Origin: Girardinichthys multiradiatus
Lineage: Eukaryota > Chordata > Actinopteri > Cyprinodontiformes > Goodeidae
Assembly: GCF_021462225.1 (NCBI RefSeq)
Contig: NC_061812.1
Coordinates: 49,779,848 to 49,843,847, forward strand
Reading direction: 5' to 3'
Length of the DNA stretch: 64,000 bases
Shown: one piece after another, positions 33,779 to 44,089 of the stretch
Layout: each line of letters opens with the position of its first letter
Numbering within the stretch: the first letter of the stretch is position 1
Position numbers and translations under genes: made by a program
The notes under the pieces: generated by a model
Told to the model about the DNA's origin: nothing
Seen by the model: the letters and a program-made list of their open reading frames with translations, nothing else
Databases searched by the model: none

Positions 33779-35551
33779 ATGGAAGGGGAATTTCTGGAAA
33801 CATCAGGATGGGTAGATTTGGACACACAACTGAATAACATGCAAGCACTGCTTCTCCAAACGAGAGGTAAGGAGGAAATGGAAAAAATGAAAAAGAAGAT
33901 CGAAAAACAGGTAAGAAAACCAATGAAGGCGGATGGAATTAATTTGACGGACAAGTGGAATTTAGGTGATTGGTTTAGAAAGAAAATGAACACAGCAAAG
34001 AAAAACAGACAGGACGCACAAAGTAAGTTGAATGAAGCTTCTGTCTGGTCCAAAGGTAAGTACAGGACCAACAAAGATAAATTTGAAAAGGAGGAACGCT
34101 TCTGGAGAGACATGCTTTTGATATTCCAAGGAGGAATCACACAATGAAGCAGAAAGAACCCAGAGGAGGAGACAAGAAGGAGGGGTCAAAATCAGCTCAG
34201 ACACACCTCCTCCATATAGACCCTCCTCCCCATGCAGCTCCCTCACTGGTGCACCCACACTGCCCCCTGGTGGATTGTACCCTATATTGGAAGTAGAGAA
34301 TGGAGCACTTGTACTGCATGGCTTAGAGATTCCAGAAGGGGGGGCTGGATCTGTCAGTGGAGCTTCCGGATTATCTATGTCAGCATCTGCTGGCTCATTT
34401 CAGGATGCAGAAAAAGCAGCATTTCAGGACAGAGAGGTAAGAGAAAGACAAGAACAACAACAAAGAAGCCTGAGCAAAACAAATCCCTTTCGCTCACCCC
34501 CACAACAATCCTCCCAACCACCTTCTCAAATTTCAGAGGCTGGGGCACGGGGGCCACGCCCAGGCTCTGGCTCACAAGGAGCAGGGATTGATCCGGTGGG
34601 ATCAGTGGGTTTACTGCTAAGTGGATCCTGGAGGCCAGATAGGGTTTTGTGTCCCAATCCTTTTCTCACACCCACACCTTGTTACACCTCTACCCCAGCT
34701 GTAGAGCTGCAGAAAAACAGGCACAGCATACCACAGAAAGATGGAGAAGACAGAGCAGATCCGCAGCAAAACCATCCTGAGGACGGATCCCCAATACACA
34801 GTCAGACAGTTGTACAGTTAAGGGAACATTTAACCCGCAAAGCTGCAGCTAAACCAGAAGGCTTTAGTTATGCCCCAAAAACCAATTATCCCCTTTTACA
34901 GCAACAAGGCTCTGGAGCCCCCTGTAGGTATAAACCTTTCTCTCTGGGTGACATTACGGCTCTCTGTGACAAACTGCCCCCCATAACTGAAGGAGCAGCA
35001 GTGTGGCTCCAGACTTTAGACACCCTGACAGCAGGCACCACGCTAGCATTGGGAGATTATAGAGCAGTGGCAGGACGGTGCATGCCACACCACACATGTA
35101 GAGAGATTGAGACTGCTGCTTACACCTCAGGAGCCCCGGATTCTGACCTCTTCACCCAGCATGTCCACTGGCTAGGTGATGCATTGAGAACAGCATACCC
35201 TGTAAACAGGGGACGCACCATCCCTAAGTTTGAATGGGACCCTAAAATTAACCTCAGGGAATACCTGGACCAGTGTAAATCCATGTGGCAAACTCAGACA
35301 GGGACTAATCCGGCCAATGAGGGAGCACAACGAGACTGCCCCAACAGGTAAAAGCCAGTATGGACGACAATCCTGACATGGCTGGAGCGGACACTGGAAC
35401 TTGGAATCGCCATCTGATCCATCACCTGTCCAAAATAAGAGAGGACCATAAAAAAGATGAGGAGGAACTTAAGACCCTGCAGATGCAATTGCTAAAAATG
35501 CAGTTAGCTGAAGCAAAGCAGAAAGCAGGAGAAAAGGAAAAAAGACAGTAA
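33779..35551 (+). pseudogene. gag: gag, matrix to capsid, frameshifted
   Basis: Gag would assemble the particle. The first frame (33779-34147) begins MEGEFLETSGWVDLDTQL and is rich in Lys and Glu, helical in character. After a shift near 34150 the frame 34275-35351 has a Pro/Gln-rich spacer, then a capsid-like segment with FSLGDITALCDKLPPITEGA, WLQTLDTL and FTQHVHWLGDALRTAYP. A further shift near 35340 leads to 35360-35551, a charged coiled-coil-like stretch (SKIREDHKKDEEELKTLQMQ). Recognition as gag rests on position and these capsid-like features, since gag sequences diverge fast. No myristoylation-type Gly follows the Met. Confidence 0.72.
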
Positions 35552-35553
35552 AA

Positions 35554-36010
35554 CCCTCATAATAATGTATGAAGGTGGGGTGTCTCAGGTCCCCCAGACT
35601 CCTCCCTTTCCTGACCATCAGGACACGATTGCACCGAGGTCTGCAACCTCTGGTCCTTATCATGCCCAACCAGGCCGGTTCAGGGGCAGGGGCGGGCCAA
35701 GGGGCAGTGGATTCCGTGGAGGACCACCAAGGCGATGGGGGGTGCTGACGTTTGCTACCACTATGAGGAGCAGGGTCATTGGAGCCCAGACAGTCCGTAC
35801 AACCTTGAGGCATATGGGCGTGGGTATGAACACAGAGGAGGCCCAGGGCGACGACCGTATCAAGGACGGGGTGGTCCACCACGTGGAGGTCAACAGCAGC
35901 AACCTCCACTTCAGCTGCCAGCCTGGGATGAACCCAGCTTTGGGCCAGACCACTACTGAGGGCCCCCACAGAACCCCCCGGACAGAGGGACTGAGGACCC
36001 CTTACTGTCC
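35554..36010 (+). pseudogene. gag nucleocapsid region with damaged zinc knuckle
   Basis: The region is Gly/Arg-rich (RFRGRGGPRGSGFRGG), fitting RNA binding. In the frame at 35735, CYHYEEQGHWSPDSP has the spacing of a CCHC knuckle, but the second and the last Cys are replaced by Tyr and Ser. A frame change near 35740 separates the two halves. The knuckle could not hold zinc. Confidence 0.65.
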
Positions 36011-36580
36011 GTGACAGTGTATGGACAAACTCTTCCTTTTTTGGTGGACACTGGGGCCACGTGCTCAACTATTCAACGAGCCCCTCCTATCACCCGCTCC
36101 ACAAGGACTACCACTGTCATGGGGCTTTCTGGGGCTAAACAGGTCCTACCTTACACCAAACCCCTAAAAACCGAGATAGGGGGACAGACTTTGAACCACA
36201 GCTATTTGGTGTCAGCGGACACCCCTGTCAACTTATTGGGCATTTTGATTAAAATGGGTGCCACCATTTTATGTGGACCTGATGGACTGTCTGTGCATCT
36301 GCCCAATGGAACTCAACTAGCCTGTGGTAACGATTCCCGCCTCTCTCATGGACAGTATCTCATACAACCCCTGGCTGACCCTATGGCTGACATATATTGG
36401 GTCCTCCTGCATCCAGAATCCACAGCAGGCGGAGGCATTCCCTCGTCCTTCCTTTGGTGGAAATCCTGGATCTCGACCCTGGCGCCCTACGTCTCTCCCC
36501 CTGACCCGCCACATGTCACCCTCTTCTATGACAGGAATAACTGTGAGTGTTATCAGGTGTTATCAGGAAAGCTTTGCTGA
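36011..36580 (+). CDS. pro: retroviral aspartic protease, 190-codon open stretch
   Basis: The enzyme would mature Gag and Pol. The active-site motif FLVDTGATCSTI lies at residues 10-21, and the flap and C-terminal parts follow with TVMGLSGAK and VNLLGILIKMGATI, where the usual LLGRDLL-type helix motif is altered (GIL in place of GRD). The core of about 110 residues is intact; the rest is linker toward the reverse transcriptase. The ATG is probably not a real start, since the enzyme is normally made by readthrough or shifting from gag. Of the provirus pieces, this and the reverse transcriptase are the least damaged. Confidence 0.75.
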   Translation: MTVYGQTLPFLVDTGATCSTIQRAPPITRSTRTTTVMGLSGAKQVLPYTKPLKTEIGGQTLNHSYLVSADTPVNLLGILIKMGATILCGPDGLSVHLPNGTQLACGNDSRLSHGQYLIQPLADPMADIYWVLLHPESTAGGGIPSSFLWWKSWISTLAPYVSPPDPPHVTLFYDRNNCECYQVLSGKLC

Positions 36581-36857
36581 GGAGCTGGAGGGGACTTCCT
36601 GGGAGATCGCCACCGCAGACATTTATGTAGCCCCTGAAGGTGTCGTAGCCTCCGTGCAGCTGTCTACAGAACAGGAGAACTGGTTTAAAATGTGGTCTGA
36701 TGGTGTACCCCATGTTTCACTGGCGCTCCACCCTGCTCACGAAGCCCGCGAGCTGGGAGGAGTGTTAAAACGCTCCCTAGCTCTCACTGACTGACATTCT
36801 TTATCCACACCCAATCTATCTTATTCCCCCTCATGTAACACCTACCGCATTACTAAC

Positions 36858-38456
36858 ATGTCCACAGACGTTGGAACCTTGGAACATGTGCAACTTGAAA
36901 GACATCATGGGAGAGAAAAAACAGATCATCCAATGGCTGCAGCTGTAGTTCAGAGCATGCCATCTTCACTTTGGGCTGAGGGCCCCACGGACGTGGGACT
37001 CATTCAGTGCTCTCCCATCACTTTCCAGCTTAACACTGACCGACCCATTTGGAAATCCCAGTACCCTCACAAACCAGCAGCTGAAAGTGGAATTTCTGAC
37101 ACCATAGAAGGGCTGTGGAACGCTTGGGTGCTGGAACCGGCGTACGGCTCTTCTTGGAACACACCCATCTTACCAGTAGAAAAGAAGGGCACTGGGAAAT
37201 GGAGAATGGCCCACGACTTGAGAGCTGTAAATGCAGCACTTTCCACTCCTACAGTTCCAGTGCCCAATCCTTATGTTGCTCTTACCAATCTAAACCCCGA
37301 ACATGCATGGTTCACCTGCATCGATCTGGCCAACGCTTTCTTCTGCCTGCCTCTAGCTGAGGAGTGCAGAGATATTTTTGCATTCACATATAAGTCAAAC
37401 AGGTACCGCTACACTCGTTTGCCGCAGGGTTTTGCTCTATCACCAGGAATATTTAATCAGGTCCTTAAGGAATCCCTCCAAGACTGTCCCCTCCCACCGA
37501 ACACCACATTGATTCAATATGTGGATGACATTCTTTTGGCAACACCCACTGTTTCTGAATGCTTGGAGGCCACGGCTGTGGTACTCTCACACCTAGCAAA
37601 AGCTGGGTACAAGGTCAGCAAAGCCAAACTACAAATTTGCCAGAAACAGGTGGATTTCTTGGGCAGGATAATCTCTCAGCCCGGGACAGGAATGTCCCCT
37701 TCACGTCAATCTGCTGTCCTTTCTCATCCAAATCCGGTCCAGGTGAAGGACATGCTTTCCTTCTTGGGACTCACCGGATACAGCAGGTCATTTATTCCAG
37801 GATACACTGACCTAACTGCCCCACTCCGCGACTTAGTGAAGAAACAGGGCATGCGCCATTTGACAGCGCCTCTAGAATGGAAAACAAAAGCAGAGGAAGC
37901 ATTTATTGCTCTTAAAACCAGCCTTTCCCAAGCTGCTAACTTGGCACATCCAGACTACACATTGCCCTTTCACTTGGATGTTTCTGTAACAGCACACACC
38001 GCAAACGGAGTGCTGTTCCAGAACAAAGAGGGAGTAAGAACAGTGTTAATGTATATTAGCGTGATGCTTGACAACATGGAACAAAGACACCATGAATGTA
38101 CCAGACATGCAGCGGGGTTGGCAAAAATAATTCAAAAAACAGCCCACGTAGTGATGGGACATCCACTACATATTCCAACATCACATGGGGTAGTGGCATT
38201 TGTCAATTCCAAAACTTTCACACTCTCACCATTGAGACAACAGAGATTGAGTAAGGTGCTGGAGGCGCCAAATATCATCTACAGCCATGAAGGGATCAAC
38301 ATGGCAGACAGAAAGACAGAAGGAGAGCCCCACGTATGTGCCGAAAAAGTTGAGGTAAGTGAGAAAATCAGACCAGACCTACAAGGAGAACCACTGACAG
38401 ATGCAAGAACCTGTACACAGATGGCTGTTGTTTTAGACATGACACAGAGGGTCTGA
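36858..38456 (+). CDS. pol: retroviral reverse transcriptase, open 532-codon frame
   Basis: The enzyme copies viral RNA to DNA. In order: WKSQYPHKPAAESGISDTI (fingers), TPILPVEKKG, WRMAHDLRAVN (near residue 118), TCIDLANAFFCLPL (first catalytic Asp), TRLPQGFALSPGIFNQVL, IQYVDDILLATP (catalytic YVDD near residue 222), VDFLGRIISQPGTG, and the connection region to about residue 500. The frame is complete through the polymerase but ends near the RNase H start, where a shift is needed. The frame from protease is separated by a stop near 36790. Relationship is class I by motif wording. Confidence 0.85.
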   Translation: MSTDVGTLEHVQLERHHGREKTDHPMAAAVVQSMPSSLWAEGPTDVGLIQCSPITFQLNTDRPIWKSQYPHKPAAESGISDTIEGLWNAWVLEPAYGSSWNTPILPVEKKGTGKWRMAHDLRAVNAALSTPTVPVPNPYVALTNLNPEHAWFTCIDLANAFFCLPLAEECRDIFAFTYKSNRYRYTRLPQGFALSPGIFNQVLKESLQDCPLPPNTTLIQYVDDILLATPTVSECLEATAVVLSHLAKAGYKVSKAKLQICQKQVDFLGRIISQPGTGMSPSRQSAVLSHPNPVQVKDMLSFLGLTGYSRSFIPGYTDLTAPLRDLVKKQGMRHLTAPLEWKTKAEEAFIALKTSLSQAANLAHPDYTLPFHLDVSVTAHTANGVLFQNKEGVRTVLMYISVMLDNMEQRHHECTRHAAGLAKIIQKTAHVVMGHPLHIPTSHGVVAFVNSKTFTLSPLRQQRLSKVLEAPNIIYSHEGINMADRKTEGEPHVCAEKVEVSEKIRPDLQGEPLTDARTCTQMAVVLDMTQRV

Positions 38457-39124
38457 AAGCAGCCTATGCGGTGGTGGAAGACCCAGGAACGAACTTTGTG
38501 ACTCTTAAGGCAGAAGGGCTGACAGACACCCAATCAGCACAGAGAGCAGAGGTGCTAGCAGTAATAGCAGCCCTAGAACTAGGGGAAGGACAAAAAGTGA
38601 ACATCTACACAGACTCAGCTTATGTCACGGGAGCAGTGCACGTGGAACTAAAGCAATGGATGAGAACAGGGTTTAGAACAGCAGGACAAAAACCCATTAA
38701 ACATGAGCAAGAAATGAGAAGATTAGCTGAGGCCCTACTACTTCCCCAAGAAGTAGCGGTCATAAAATGCAAAGGACATGATAACAGCTACACCAGGGTG
38801 GCTCAAGGAAATCAAGCTGCAGACCAAGCAGCCAAAACCAAAGCTGGATATCTGCCCATACACATCTTGATGAACTCTGAAGTTGAATGGACACCAGAAC
38901 CGACTCTGGAGGAGGTGAGTAGACTGCAAAAGGGGGCCTCACCGGAAGAGAAATCAGTCTGGAAGGCAAGAGGGGGAAGAAAAGACCAGGATGAACTATG
39001 GAGAAGTCCAGACAGACGTCCCATCCTACCCCCAGGGTTGACCACAGCAGCGCTGGAGGAAGCACATGGACCGGGACATGCAGGAACTGCACAAATGATG
39101 AAGAGTCTTGGCATCCATACCTGA
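38415..39124 (+). pseudogene. retroviral RNase H and integrase zinc-binding N-terminus
   Basis: The start lies in a different frame from the reverse transcriptase (YTDG near 38413, first metal-binding Asp). The following frame has QRAEVLAVIAALEL (Glu), IYTDSAYVTGAV (Asp) and NQAADQAAK (last Asp), so all four RNase H acidic residues are present. After a spacer, EEAHGPGHAGTAQMMKSL begins the His-containing integrase N-terminal domain. A stop at 39122 breaks it before the Cys pair, which appears in another frame further on. Confidence 0.8.
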
Positions 39125-40003
39125 AACAGACGGTAGGTCATTGAATAAGCTCGTGTAGCACCTGCCAACAATTCAATGTGAGACCCACTCTGAAGCCTGC
39201 ACCAGGTAAGTTCCCTGTGGACCCGGTAGCAGGTAAGGAAATCATCATAGACTACACAGACATGACTGAGAGAGTGAATGGGTTCAGATATCTTTTGGTG
39301 TGTGTGGATGCGTTCACCGGTTGGCCAAAGGCCAGATAACAGCACACACTTCAAAAATTAAGAACTTAGAGAGGTTGAAAAGTTCTTGGGACTGAGACAT
39401 TCCTTTGGAACAGTGTACCATCCCCAATCTCAAGAGAAGGTGGAAAGGATGAACCAGACAATCAAAACCAAATTGGCTAAAATCTGTGCACAGACCAAAA
39501 TAAATTGGATCACAGCATTGCCTTTAGCTTTGATGTCAGTAAGAAGCTCAGTGAGCCAGAGACATGGGTTGATGCCCCATGAACTACAGACTGGAAGACC
39601 TTTTCCAGGCCCAAAAACCAGGTTACCTTTTCTGACTGAATGCGAACAATCTATGTCTCACCGTGATTACTATAGATCTCTCCACAGCTTGGTTGCAGCA
39701 TTCTCAAAACAGGTGGCCGCCCAACCATCCGAGGCTCGAGCCACCACCTCAGACGCGGAGTGGATCCTTCTGAAAGTCATCAAACGGACGTGGTCAGAGC
39801 CCAGGTGGACGGGTCCATTCCAGGTCACAGAGAGAACCTCACATGCGGTGAGGGTCAAGGGCAAAGGAGACACGTGGTATCATTGGAGCCAGTGTGCAGC
39901 AGCAGAGGCACCACAGAGATCGCTGCCAGAGGTCCAGCAGAACCTGAGGGACAACACCAGCACACCAGAAGACCCTTCTCACCCAATTCAAGGGGCAGAA
40001 TAA
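39125..40003 (+). pseudogene. retroviral integrase, core partly deleted
   Basis: The Cys pair (CSTCQQF) and first catalytic Asp (IIDYTDMTERV, near 39250) are followed by VCVDAFTGWPKA, which then jumps directly to DNSTHFKN (second catalytic Asp). Compared with retroviral integrases about 40-45 residues between them are missing. A stop follows, then an open 205-codon frame from 39386 with VYHPQSQEKVERMNQTIK (catalytic Glu; Gly of the usual SQGKVE replaced by Glu) and a C-terminal PRWTGPFQVTERT segment of the GPY/F type. The deletion removes part of the catalytic fold, so integration activity is excluded. Confidence 0.83.
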
Positions 40004-40106
40004 TCCCCTAGGGTGAGAAAGCGTTCATTTACACCTAAAGGTTAGTCTACACCTTAGGTGCACCGTCAGATCAGTGGTCCCACCAATAGGGGCAGAATAA
40101 TCCCCT
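39991..40106 (+). repeat. 19-bp direct repeat after pol
   Basis: AGGGGCAGAATAATCCCCT occurs at 39991-40009 (TA/TT variation at the edge) and again at 40088-40106. The pol stop lies in the first copy. Confidence 0.8.
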
Positions 40107-40683
40107 TGTGAGACCACGTAGCTCCAGGTCAGTCTACACCTGTGAGTGAAGACCAGGACATCACACAGAAGAGGTGGATGTGATTGAGCTTTCCTCTCTT
40201 TCACTGGTGGTCGTAGCTGCTCTCCCACCGAAGAACTGAACTGAACATTCTGAACTTTAAAAAAAAAAAAAAAAAAAAAGAGGTCTTTTGTGTTTCACCA
40301 TATTGTTAATCCTTATTTTACTTTGCAGGTACCTTTGAAATTGACAGGGCGTCTGATATGTATTACTGTCTAGGGAACAGAAGGATGGTAGAATATTACA
40401 TTGGCATATTTGGACAGACTATGGAATAAAGCACGGATAGACACCCTCCAGTTAGAGGGGTCAATACTCCCTGTCAAGACTTAGAAGGTTGTAAGCATCC
40501 GTGGGACTACAAAGGCCGGACAGGCAATAGTCCCTGGGCACATGGCATGGCATTGGAGGCAGGGTCAAAAAGCATGGTGACAAACATTTCCTTCTGCTCC
40601 ACAGGTTGTAATGATTGTTCAACTCTTTTATGAAGCATCTTCAAGTAGTGGTGAAGTCTTAGGAGACTTCAAAAGGGGAACAT
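40004..40683 (+). pseudogene. env-region remnant and polypurine tract
   Basis: In place of a 1.5-2 kb envelope gene only about 680 bases remain, including a 20-base A-run at about 40259-40280. Short Cys-containing pieces such as YYCLGNRRMVEYYIGIFGQ and NISFCSTGCNDCSTLL may be envelope surface remnants; there is no fusion peptide, transmembrane segment or CX6CC motif. The end, TTCAAAAGGGGAACA at 40668-40682, is a purine tract just before the 3' LTR and fits the plus-strand primer site. Confidence 0.5.
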
Positions 40684-40870
40684 TGTGGAGATATATTATG
40701 TGTGTGCATCATTATGATTACTATGTTCATAACCAGTGTGGGAAATAAAATGTGTAACATGTGTTAGTATAAGACATTGTGTATTGTGTGGCCTGCAAGA
40801 AGTATTTCTCACAGGAGAGGTGAAGTGGAAAATTACTGAGAACTGCAGGAGTGTGTGAAAATGAGAGATA

Positions 40871-42479
40871 CAGGTCCTTCTCAAAATATTAGCATATTGT
40901 GATAAAGTTCATTATTTTCCATAATGTCATGATGAAAATTTAACATTCATATATTTTAGATTCATTGCACATTAACTGAAATATTTCAGGTCTTTTATTG
41001 TCTTAATACGGATGATTTTGGCATACAGCTCATGAAAACCCAAAATTCCTATCTCACACAATTAGCATATTTCATCCGACCAATAAAAGAAAAGTGTTTT
41101 TAATACAAAAAATTTCAACCTTCAAATAATCATGTACAGTTATGCACTCAATACTTGGTCGGGAATCCTTTGGCAGAAATGACTGCTTCCATGCGGCGTG
41201 GCATGGAGGCAATCAGCCTGTGGCACTGCTGAGGTCTTATGGAGGCCCAGGATGCTTCGATAGCGGCCTTTAGCTCATCCAGAGTGTTGGGTCTTGAGTC
41301 TCTCAACGTTCTCTTCACAATATCCCACAGATTCTCTATGGGGTTCAGGTCAGGAGAGTTGGCAGGCCAATTGAGCACAGTGATACCATGGTCAGTAAAC
41401 CATTTACCAGTGGTTTTGGCACTGTGAGCAGGTGCCAGGTTGTGCTGAAAAATTAAATCTTCATTTCCATAAACTTTTCAGCAGATGGAAGCATGAAGTG
41501 CTCCAAAATCTCCTGATAGCTAGCTGCATTGACCCTGCCCTTGATAAAACACAGTGGACCAACACCAGCAGCTGACACGGCACCCCAGACCATCACTGAC
41601 TGTGGGTACTTGACACTGGACCTCTGGCATTTTGGCATTTCCTTCTCCCCAGTCTTCCTCCAGACTCTGGCACCTTGATTTCCGAATGACATGCAGAATT
41701 TGCTTTCATCTGAAAAAAGTACTTTGGACCACTGAGCAACAGTCCAGTGCTGCTTCTCTGTAGCCCAGGTCGGGCACTTCTGCCGCTGTTTCTGGTTCAA
41801 AAGTGGTTTGACCTGGGGAATGCGGCACCTGTAGCCCATTTCCTGCACACGCCTGTGCACGGTGGCTCTGGATGTTTCTACTCCAGACTCAGTCCACTGC
41901 TTCCGCAGGTCCCCCAAGGTCTGGAATCGGCCCTTTTCCACAATCTTCCTCAGGGTCCGGTCACCTCTTCTCGTTGTGCAGCGTTTTCTGCCACACTTTT
42001 TCCTTCCCACAGACTTCCCACTGAGGTGCCTTGATACAGCACTCTGGGAACAGCCTATTCGTTCAGAAATTTCTTTCTGTGTCTTACCCTCTTGCTTGAG
42101 GGTGTCAATAGTGGCCTTCTGGACAGCAGTCAGGTCGGCAGTCTTACCCATGATTGGGGTTTTGAGTGATGAACCAGGCTGAGAGTTTTAAAGGCCTCAG
42201 GAATCTTTTGCAGGTGTTTAGAGTTAACTTGTTGATTCAGATGATTAGGTTCATAGCTCATTTAGAGACCCTTTTAATGATATGCTAATTTTGTGAGATA
42301 GGAATTTTGGGTTTTCATGAGCTGTATGCCACAATCATCTGTATTAAGACAATAAAAGACCTGAAATATTTCAGTTAGTGTGCAATGAATCTAAAATATA
42401 TGAATGTTAAATTTTCATCATTACATTATGGAAAATAATGAACTTTATCACAATATGCTAATATTTTGAGAAGGACCTG
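40871..42479 (-). mobile_element. Tc1-like DNA transposon, copy 3 (full length, 1609 bp)
   Basis: Same ends as copies 1 and 2 with TA on both sides (40869-40870, 42480-42481). It sits in the 3' LTR of the provirus and is thus younger than the provirus. Confidence 0.93.
41148..42151 (-). pseudogene. Tc1-like transposase, single frameshift
   Basis: From ATG at 42151 the frame is clean through both helix-turn-helix domains and the first catalytic Asp (SDESKF), reaching SAEKFMEMKI at 41453. One base is missing near 41475 compared with copy 2, which reads SAEKLYGDED. The rest, with second Asp and Glu, continues in another frame (NWPANSPDLNPIENLWDIVK) to 41148. The N-terminus has no stop, unlike copies 1 and 2. 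Translation would yield a 232-residue DNA-binding protein without the catalytic centre. Confidence 0.92.
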
Positions 42480-42838
42480 TAGTACAACTGGCTGAAGTAC
42501 TCCCTGCTTATATCAGAAGATACGGGATGCAGCTGTTGGACAATACCTGTCTAAATTTTGATCAGCCGGAAAAATGTGTACGTGACTATGTGTAGAAAAT
42601 ATTGTAAACAAGGGCGTTGCCCATTTTTGTGTGTGTTTTAATAAAAGACATGAGCCCATGGAGAGGAGCAGAGAAATCTCGGTGTGTCCTGACCACATGA
42701 GTTCTGTCCCTGGGTCCAGGTATGAAAATTGAATACAACGATGTCTGAGTGTGATTTATTCTAATGTGTTGTGAATTCCTCCAGGTGACGGTGAATAAAC
42801 GAACGCGCAGAAGACCCCTTTAAAGGGGTACTTCAACA

Positions 42839-43469
42839 ATGCCAAACCATAATCTCGCTTTAGGCACCAAACTCACCACTGGCCGTCTGGATGAGACCTG
42901 AACACAGCAGCCTGCTGCTGTAACACTCCTCACTGACTACAACCTGGAAAGCATGAGTCTAATTCATGAAGGTGACCAATAACTATAAGGAGACGTTTTG
43001 GTCACAAAATAACAGGAACCACAAAGAGATGTTCTGAGCTGAAATATCCACCACATGTCAACTCAGACAGGAAACAAGCTAACATTAGCCTGTTGTTTCT
43101 GTTAACTCCTCCCTTATCAAAGATCCTCACACACAAGATGCATGCTTACTAAAGACATTTAACATTTTACGTCATAAAAACTTTATTTGGAGCAAGAAAA
43201 CCGAAGAAGGTTGACAAAAGTAAAACAAGAACAGTGTATACAGTATGCAAACAAAGTTCTTCTGGGAGACTTTAACAGCTAAAACACATTTGTTTAGACA
43301 AACTTTTGAAACAGAGTTGAAACATTGTTTTGTTGTGGTTAATACTAAATCTGTTATCTTACCAGCTGTGTACTTCAACATATCTTTTGAGTTAATATAT
43401 TTTCTTTAGTTTTTAGAAATTTACATTATACATATGTTTTATACATCTTCTTTAAATTGTGTTATGCAT
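42839..43469. other. flank of the provirus, nothing recognised
   Basis: The target duplication cannot be checked because the 5' LTR start is missing. No frame with motifs is seen. Confidence 0.4.
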
Positions 43470-43560
43470 TTTAACATCTAACACTTTAAACTTGTACAGA
43501 ACTTTGAGCATCAGTTGGATTGTTGTAAGTTGCTATATAAATAAACTTTGATTGAAAGAA
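43470..43560 (+). repeat. L2-like 3' tail
   Basis: TTGTACAGAACTTTGAGCAT and GTTGCTATATAAATAAACTT echo the 3' end of the L2 copy at 12050-12095. The coding part is absent, so this is a strongly 5'-truncated copy or a SINE sharing the L2 tail. Confidence 0.5.
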
Positions 43561-43610
43561 CGATAAAACAACAAGCAAGGGCTATGAACAAACTAAAGAT
43601 AATTATTTAA

Positions 43611-43905
43611 CATGGGCTGCCCAGTGGGGCAGTGGTTGGCACTGTTGCCTTGCAGCAAGAAGGTCCAGGGCCAGAGGTCTTTCTGGATGGAGTTTATATG
43701 TCCTCGCCATACATGTGTGGGTTCTCTCCAGGTACTCTGGCATCCTCCTACAGTCCAGAAGAAAAACATGACTGCTAGGTTAATTGGTCTCCCTCAATTG
43801 CCCTGTGTATGGTTGGTTGTCCTGTGTGTCTCTGTGTTGCCCTGTGATGGACTGGTACCAGCTCCCCTGTACAGAAGAAGAGGGTATAGAAAATGGATGG
43901 ATATT
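43611..43905 (+). repeat. SINE-like dispersed repeat
   Basis: GGGCTGCCCAGTGGGGCAGTGG, shown here only in part as GGGGCAGTGGTTGGCACTG, resembles a tRNA-type A box. TGTGTGGGTTCTCTCCAGG, TGCTAGGTTAATTGGTCTC and GCCCTGTGATGGACTGG follow in the order I recall from a repeat common in many fish. It ends AAAATGGATGGAT. No coding. Class remains tentative. Confidence 0.5.
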
Positions 43906-44089
43906 ATTTAACATACACAACTTGTTCTTTTTGTGAGCCTTTAAGTGTGAAAAAAAAAAATGAAAAAGAAAATTCTTTGCCAATAATAATGAAAAGGTCT
44001 ATGTTAAAAATGTTCTTTTCTTTCACAGAAGTGCTAAACAAACCAAACATTACATTTTCCCAAAACATGAAATCTTCAAAAGTGTCATC

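Larger units (their letters stand above)
31369..42838 (+). mobile_element. endogenous retrovirus-like provirus, defective
   Basis: In order: truncated 5' LTR, primer binding site, leader with Rex1 inserted, gag, protease, reverse transcriptase, RNase H, integrase, a short env-region remnant, polypurine tract and 3' LTR with Tc1 copy 3 inserted. Pol motifs and order (YVDD, RNase H joined to integrase, GPF-type integrase tail) suggest a class I (gamma/epsilon-related) lineage. Coding is broken in gag, before reverse transcriptase, in RNase H and by a deletion in integrase, and env is nearly absent. It cannot form particles by itself. Confidence 0.87.
40684..42838 (+). repeat. 3' LTR, split by Tc1 copy 3
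   Basis: Begins TGTGGAGATATATTATG right after the polypurine tract and ends TTCAACA at 42838, where the 5' LTR also ends. Without the 1609-bp Tc1 and one TA the LTR is about 544 bp. It includes AATAAAAGACATGAGC near 42640, a plausible poly(A) signal. Confidence 0.82.

Noticed and set aside
40004..40683. Intact envelope gene
   Set aside because: Too short, with no transmembrane segment or fusion region; only scattered Cys-rich pieces.
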